DNA of 64,000 nt from a virus. The notes under the pieces were generated by a model. The model did no database searches. It was not told where the DNA came from and worked only from the letters and a program-made list of their open reading frames with translations. Location of the stretch: the IMG/VR virus record IMGVR_UViG_3300017708_001182, positions 1 to 64,000 of that record; one strand, given 5' to 3'. Both the position numbers and the translations under genes were made by a program. Numbering within the stretch: the stretch's first letter is position 1; the number at the start of each line of letters is the position of its first letter. Positions 63,073 through 64,000 of this stretch are shown piece after piece.

Positions 63073-64000
63073 CTATACTGGTGTTACAGGGTCAAACTTT
63101 ATCCATATTGTACTTGGAGCATCTGGAGGTAACGTTGTTGTACTAGTGGTAGTTGTTGTAGTTTCATTTGATGGAATAAAAGATAAGTTTGAACTACATT
63201 CACCTGAATTACTCCAAGCTCTTAAATATTGATTATTAAATTCTTCTGCACCAAAGAATTCTGTGTTTTCATTTATTAATGTAGTATTGTAAGGGAAAGT
63301 TGTATCTATTTCATATAACTTAATACCACTTACAAGTATGTACATTTTATCCTCATAGAAAAACATAGACTGGTTACTGTTCTGAATAACATATCCATCT
63401 GGTTCAGTATCCAGGATACTTAAGTATGTTACATTTATTTCAAGTTCTATATCTAAGGTAGCGTAATCCCTTTGAACTATATAACGTGGAGTGTCAATAT
63501 CTTGAGTATCTACTCTCTGATATATTATTTTATTATTTGAAAATATCGGAGATGTCCAATAAGGTCTCTCACTTTCTAAAGTAAATAAGAATGTTAGTGT
63601 AGTTGTACCGTCTGAATTTATTACTAGTTTATATATTTTACCAACGTACCCTAGAGTTCCTTGGTTTGTATTTAATAAAAGAGTATTATCATCCATCGCA
63701 CATGTAGATGGTGCTGAAAATTGTTCACCAGAAGGAGCAGTTACTACTATCTCATCAATGTATGTTAAACCTTGTCCTATATCATATCTTTTTATAAGAA
63801 GATCAGATCCCTCTTTTTTTGCAAAAAACAAAATATTCTCTGAGCTAAAATTTCCTCTTTTATAATCAGCCACACTACCAAACCCATTTGGAAGAGATTG
63901 TGGTAAATATGTATTAGCTATTGGGTTATATATAAATACTGTATCAGCTCCAGCACTTCCTCTAAAAGGTGTTGCCCATGTACAGTTTTTTTCAACTTCT
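63073..64000 (-). CDS. Virion-type protein, 5' end beyond window
   Basis: The frame stays open from 63073 to the right edge; the GTG at 63873 is not the likely start, because upstream codons continue the protein (CTWATPFRGSAGADTVFIYN, then PIANTYLPQSLPNGFG). Over 300 residues are visible. Repeated short beta motifs (YIDEIVVTAPSG, YKLVINSDGTTTLTFLF, MYILVSGIKLYEIDT) suggest a beta-propeller-like domain. A Thr linker (NETTTTTTSTTTLPP) precedes a short C-terminal piece. It ends nine bases before the serine protease start, so both are in one unit. The role is probably structural or receptor-related; no enzyme motif was seen. Confidence 0.7.
   Translation of the reverse strand, partial: EVEKNCTWATPFRGSAGADTVFIYNPIANTYLPQSLPNGFGSVADYKRGNFSSENILFFAKKEGSDLLIKRYDIGQGLTYIDEIVVTAPSGEQFSAPSTCAMDDNTLLLNTNQGTLGYVGKIYKLVINSDGTTTLTFLFTLESERPYWTSPIFSNNKIIYQRVDTQDIDTPRYIVQRDYATLDIELEINVTYLSILDTEPDGYVIQNSNQSMFFYEDKMYILVSGIKLYEIDTTFPYNTTLINENTEFFGAEEFNNQYLRAWSNSGECSSNLSFIPSNETTTTTTSTTTLPPDAPSTIWIKFDPVTPV

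Noticed and set aside
63073-63873. GTG at 63873 as a true start codon of the last gene
   Set aside because: The frame remains open and protein-like upstream to the right window edge, so the true start is outside the window.

Overview
The window is part of the genome of a tailed phage, most likely a crAss-like phage (order Crassvirales) or a close relative infecting a member of the Bacteroidota, probably an aquatic Flavobacteria-type host. The evidence is as follows. (i) There is a run of giant, tightly packed virion genes that includes a 2149-residue protein with a DFDID motif, as in the virion RNA polymerase of crAss-like phages. (ii) Zincin-like, PD-(D/E)XK and coiled-coil cargo proteins sit next to it. 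(iii) A 2216-residue muzzle/stabilization-type protein follows connector-like genes. (iv) Promoter-like sites have the Bacteroidetes form, TTG, about 20 nt, then TAnnTTTG. (v) Shine-Dalgarno sequences are absent. (vi) The DNA is AT-rich and poly-threonine linkers are frequent. Family assignments come from recognised motifs and recalled family sequences, not from a search.

Layout. Almost everything is on the minus strand and is read right to left. 64000-57918: receptor-binding and decoration cluster (a partial protein cut by the right edge, a trypsin-like serine protease, a T4 gp12-like collar fibre, and several small proteins built on one shared module), closed by a clear terminator at 57853-57886. 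57743-39301: a new transcription unit with a metallophosphoesterase, connector/ring-type proteins, the muzzle-type protein, a separate 287-aa protein that looks like the detached muzzle C-terminus, and two large cargo proteins (1313 aa with two HExxH/HExxxH-type motifs and an NlpC/P60-like segment; 1181 aa with a peptidoglycan-binding-like segment). 39220-19218: a further unit with 891-, 2015-, 2149- (RNA polymerase) and 1609-aa (nuclease-like) cargo proteins. 19148-9153: fibre unit with a 129-aa short fibre, a 2523-aa GTS-repeat fibre and a 672-aa collagen-like fibre. 6203-9166: the one complete plus-strand gene, a triple glycosyltransferase. 5985-3926: lysis cassette (membrane proteins/holin candidates, T7-lysozyme-like amidase, overlapping spanin-like pair). 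3820-377: small virion-like proteins, a second glycosyltransferase and four very basic small proteins. 1-366: end of a plus-strand gene that enters from outside.

How it works together (inference). Connector, muzzle and cargo genes build a virion that ejects an RNA polymerase and hydrolases with the DNA. The fibres reuse a common N-terminal module, presumably to dock on the same virion site. The glycosyltransferases may modify the Thr-rich linkers, the fibres or the host surface. No tRNA, rRNA, CRISPR array, IS element or attachment site was seen, and no stretch above 300 bases lacks a gene.
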